Source: Atopsyche davidsoni
Taxonomy: Eukaryota > Arthropoda > Insecta > Trichoptera > Hydrobiosidae
Assembly: GCA_022113835.1 (NCBI GenBank)
Contig: JAILWY010000026.1
Coordinates: 8,335,001 to 8,399,000 of the forward strand
Direction: 5' to 3'
Length of the DNA stretch: 64,000 nucleotides
Under the pieces are notes generated by a model. That model did not search any database, was not told where the DNA came from, and worked only from the letters and a program-made list of their open reading frames with translations. Numbering within the stretch: position 1 is the first letter of the stretch; every line of letters starts with the position of its first letter. Positions 62,851-64,000 of the stretch are shown piece by piece. The position numbers and the translations under genes were made by a program.

Positions 62851-64000
62851 ATTTTTGTCAAATTCTGTTACGAAACAAAAAACACGTTTTTAAATCTCCG
62901 TTTGTTTAATACGGTTACTTTAAAATCTTATGTGTTAAATTATACAACAAAATCAGGCTATGCTATTATTAAGTCACGGTTTCTTTAGAGCTGCCTTCAG
63001 TCAGGTCTGACTAAGACGTACATCTCCTAGCACGAGCCTAGAAGGGAGTATATGTTAAACAACTGAATTTTCATAATATGGCTTCGGTATATTGACAAGC
63101 CTCTAGTTAGTAAGTACTCACAGTAAATGCTTAGTTACTTAATCTCCGCTCGCTGTATTGTTTTGGTTTAGGTATTTCTTTTTGATTAGGCATCTGTAAG
63201 TTGATTGCTATAATTATTGTAACAAGACTTCTCCATAACGGATTTTTAAAAGGCTATGAAACTACCTAAATGACTCAAAACGAGTATTAACGCTCGGCTA
63301 GAAGTAAATTGATCGGCTTGTTAACTACTCGTTTACTTTTTTTAATTTAAATTCCTGCTTAAAATTGTTTTAACAAATTAAAAACCGTCGGTGTATTGGT
63401 ACAAGAGTTACGGTCAATTTGAATGTTCATATTTATGGTGATATGCCGGCCGATGGAGGTAATCGATTTTATACGGACTCAGAATTTACGTTTCCTTCCT
63501 CCTTTCTTAACGCCGATCTCACAGGTTTTATTACAACTCATTTCTACGGTGGCTAGTATTTTATTTAAATTTATCAATTCGTTTTATACTTTTGAGTCGT
63601 GTGCACTGACTACATATTATCCGTACAATAACACCTGGTGTTTTCATTAACGCGTATTTTTTTTAAAAATCTGATTTTGCATATCTTTTAATCTATCAGA
63701 AACATCAATAGAGACCGATCAACACATTTCAGTTTTTAAAGTTTAAAGATCTCACGATATAAAACTACTGATGCGCTGAAGTCCCAGATGTATATATAAT
63801 CACACGACCGCAACGGTTTGATGATCCTTACAGGTTTGAACATTGTAAAAAAAATATTTTTTTTTTTAAACAAATTAAATAAAATTACATGTTTTATTTT
63901 TTTAGTTAGATTGTAATTTGGTGCATTAGGAATGCATTAGCGAACGGTGTATGTACGTGTAATGTCAACAATGTGCTCACAGTCCGTGCCATCACCTGAG

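Larger units (their letters stand above)
49766..64000 (+). other. osp: Downstream osp intron, second segment
   Basis: Apparent intron continuing past the right edge. No acceptor followed by PH-like coding sequence was seen. The interval 49780-52900 is almost uniformly AT-rich and holds only a 22-bp AT run and a short imperfect tandem repeat. 53330-54050, 55560-57130 and 62040-62330 are similarly empty. CpG-rich islets at 53.2, 57.3 and 61.2 kb, a direct repeat pair, a long AT microsatellite and a SINE-like piece are listed separately. Membership of the same intron is inferred from the absence of other exons. Confidence 0.6.

Overview
The window looks like insect nuclear DNA, plausibly lepidopteran. 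It is AT-rich, with AT microsatellites, tRNA-derived SINE-like pieces, fold-back elements and short CpG-rich islets. No prokaryotic gene structure is present. The longest open frames are isolated, have no recognisable homology, and mostly cross islets or simple repeats. Only one stretch reads convincingly as protein: a 66-nt exon at 17617-17682 (+). It encodes 22 residues from the first half of a PH domain and closely resembles the insect outspread (osp) protein, the orthologue of vertebrate MPRIP/p116Rip. The rest of the window is best read as two giant osp introns: at least 17.6 kb upstream of the exon and at least 46.3 kb downstream.

The most interesting feature lies deep in the downstream intron. 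At 49691-49723 there is a branch-point-like sequence, a pyrimidine tract and an acceptor AG joined directly to a consensus donor (CAG|GTAAGT). This is the layout of a recursive-splicing (ratchet) site. Recursive splicing has been described in long Drosophila introns, including those of Ubx, kuzbanian and outspread. Forty-eight nucleotides further on is a second strong donor (G|GTAAGT), which defines a possible cryptic 'RS-exon' at 49718-49765. The PH exon ends in phase 0, and in that frame the 48-nt segment reaches a TGA after nine codons. Using the regenerated donor would remove the segment. Using the downstream donor would insert a premature stop.

Layout: 1-17616 is upstream intron with SINE-like pieces near 2.9 and 3.3 kb, an inverted repeat near 5.1 kb, two copies of a dispersed repeat, a hairpin near 11.6 kb and CpG-rich islets (about 4.0, 6.1, 12.1, 14.4 and 15.1 kb). 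17617-17682 is the PH exon. 17683-49717 is the first segment of the downstream intron. It holds two fold-back elements (19.8 and 37.1 kb), two more dispersed-repeat copies, a G-rich 10-bp minisatellite at 27.96 kb, and islets that look like candidate regulatory modules with CRE, E-box and YY1/Pho-like motifs. 49718-64000 is the second segment, with a diverged direct repeat pair at 58.5 and 59.9 kb, a long AT microsatellite at 60.7 kb and a SINE-like piece at 62.8 kb. I found no nested gene, although in Drosophila melanogaster Adh and Adhr lie inside an osp intron. All regulatory-module calls are inferences from base composition and motif matches. No alignment or expression data were available.
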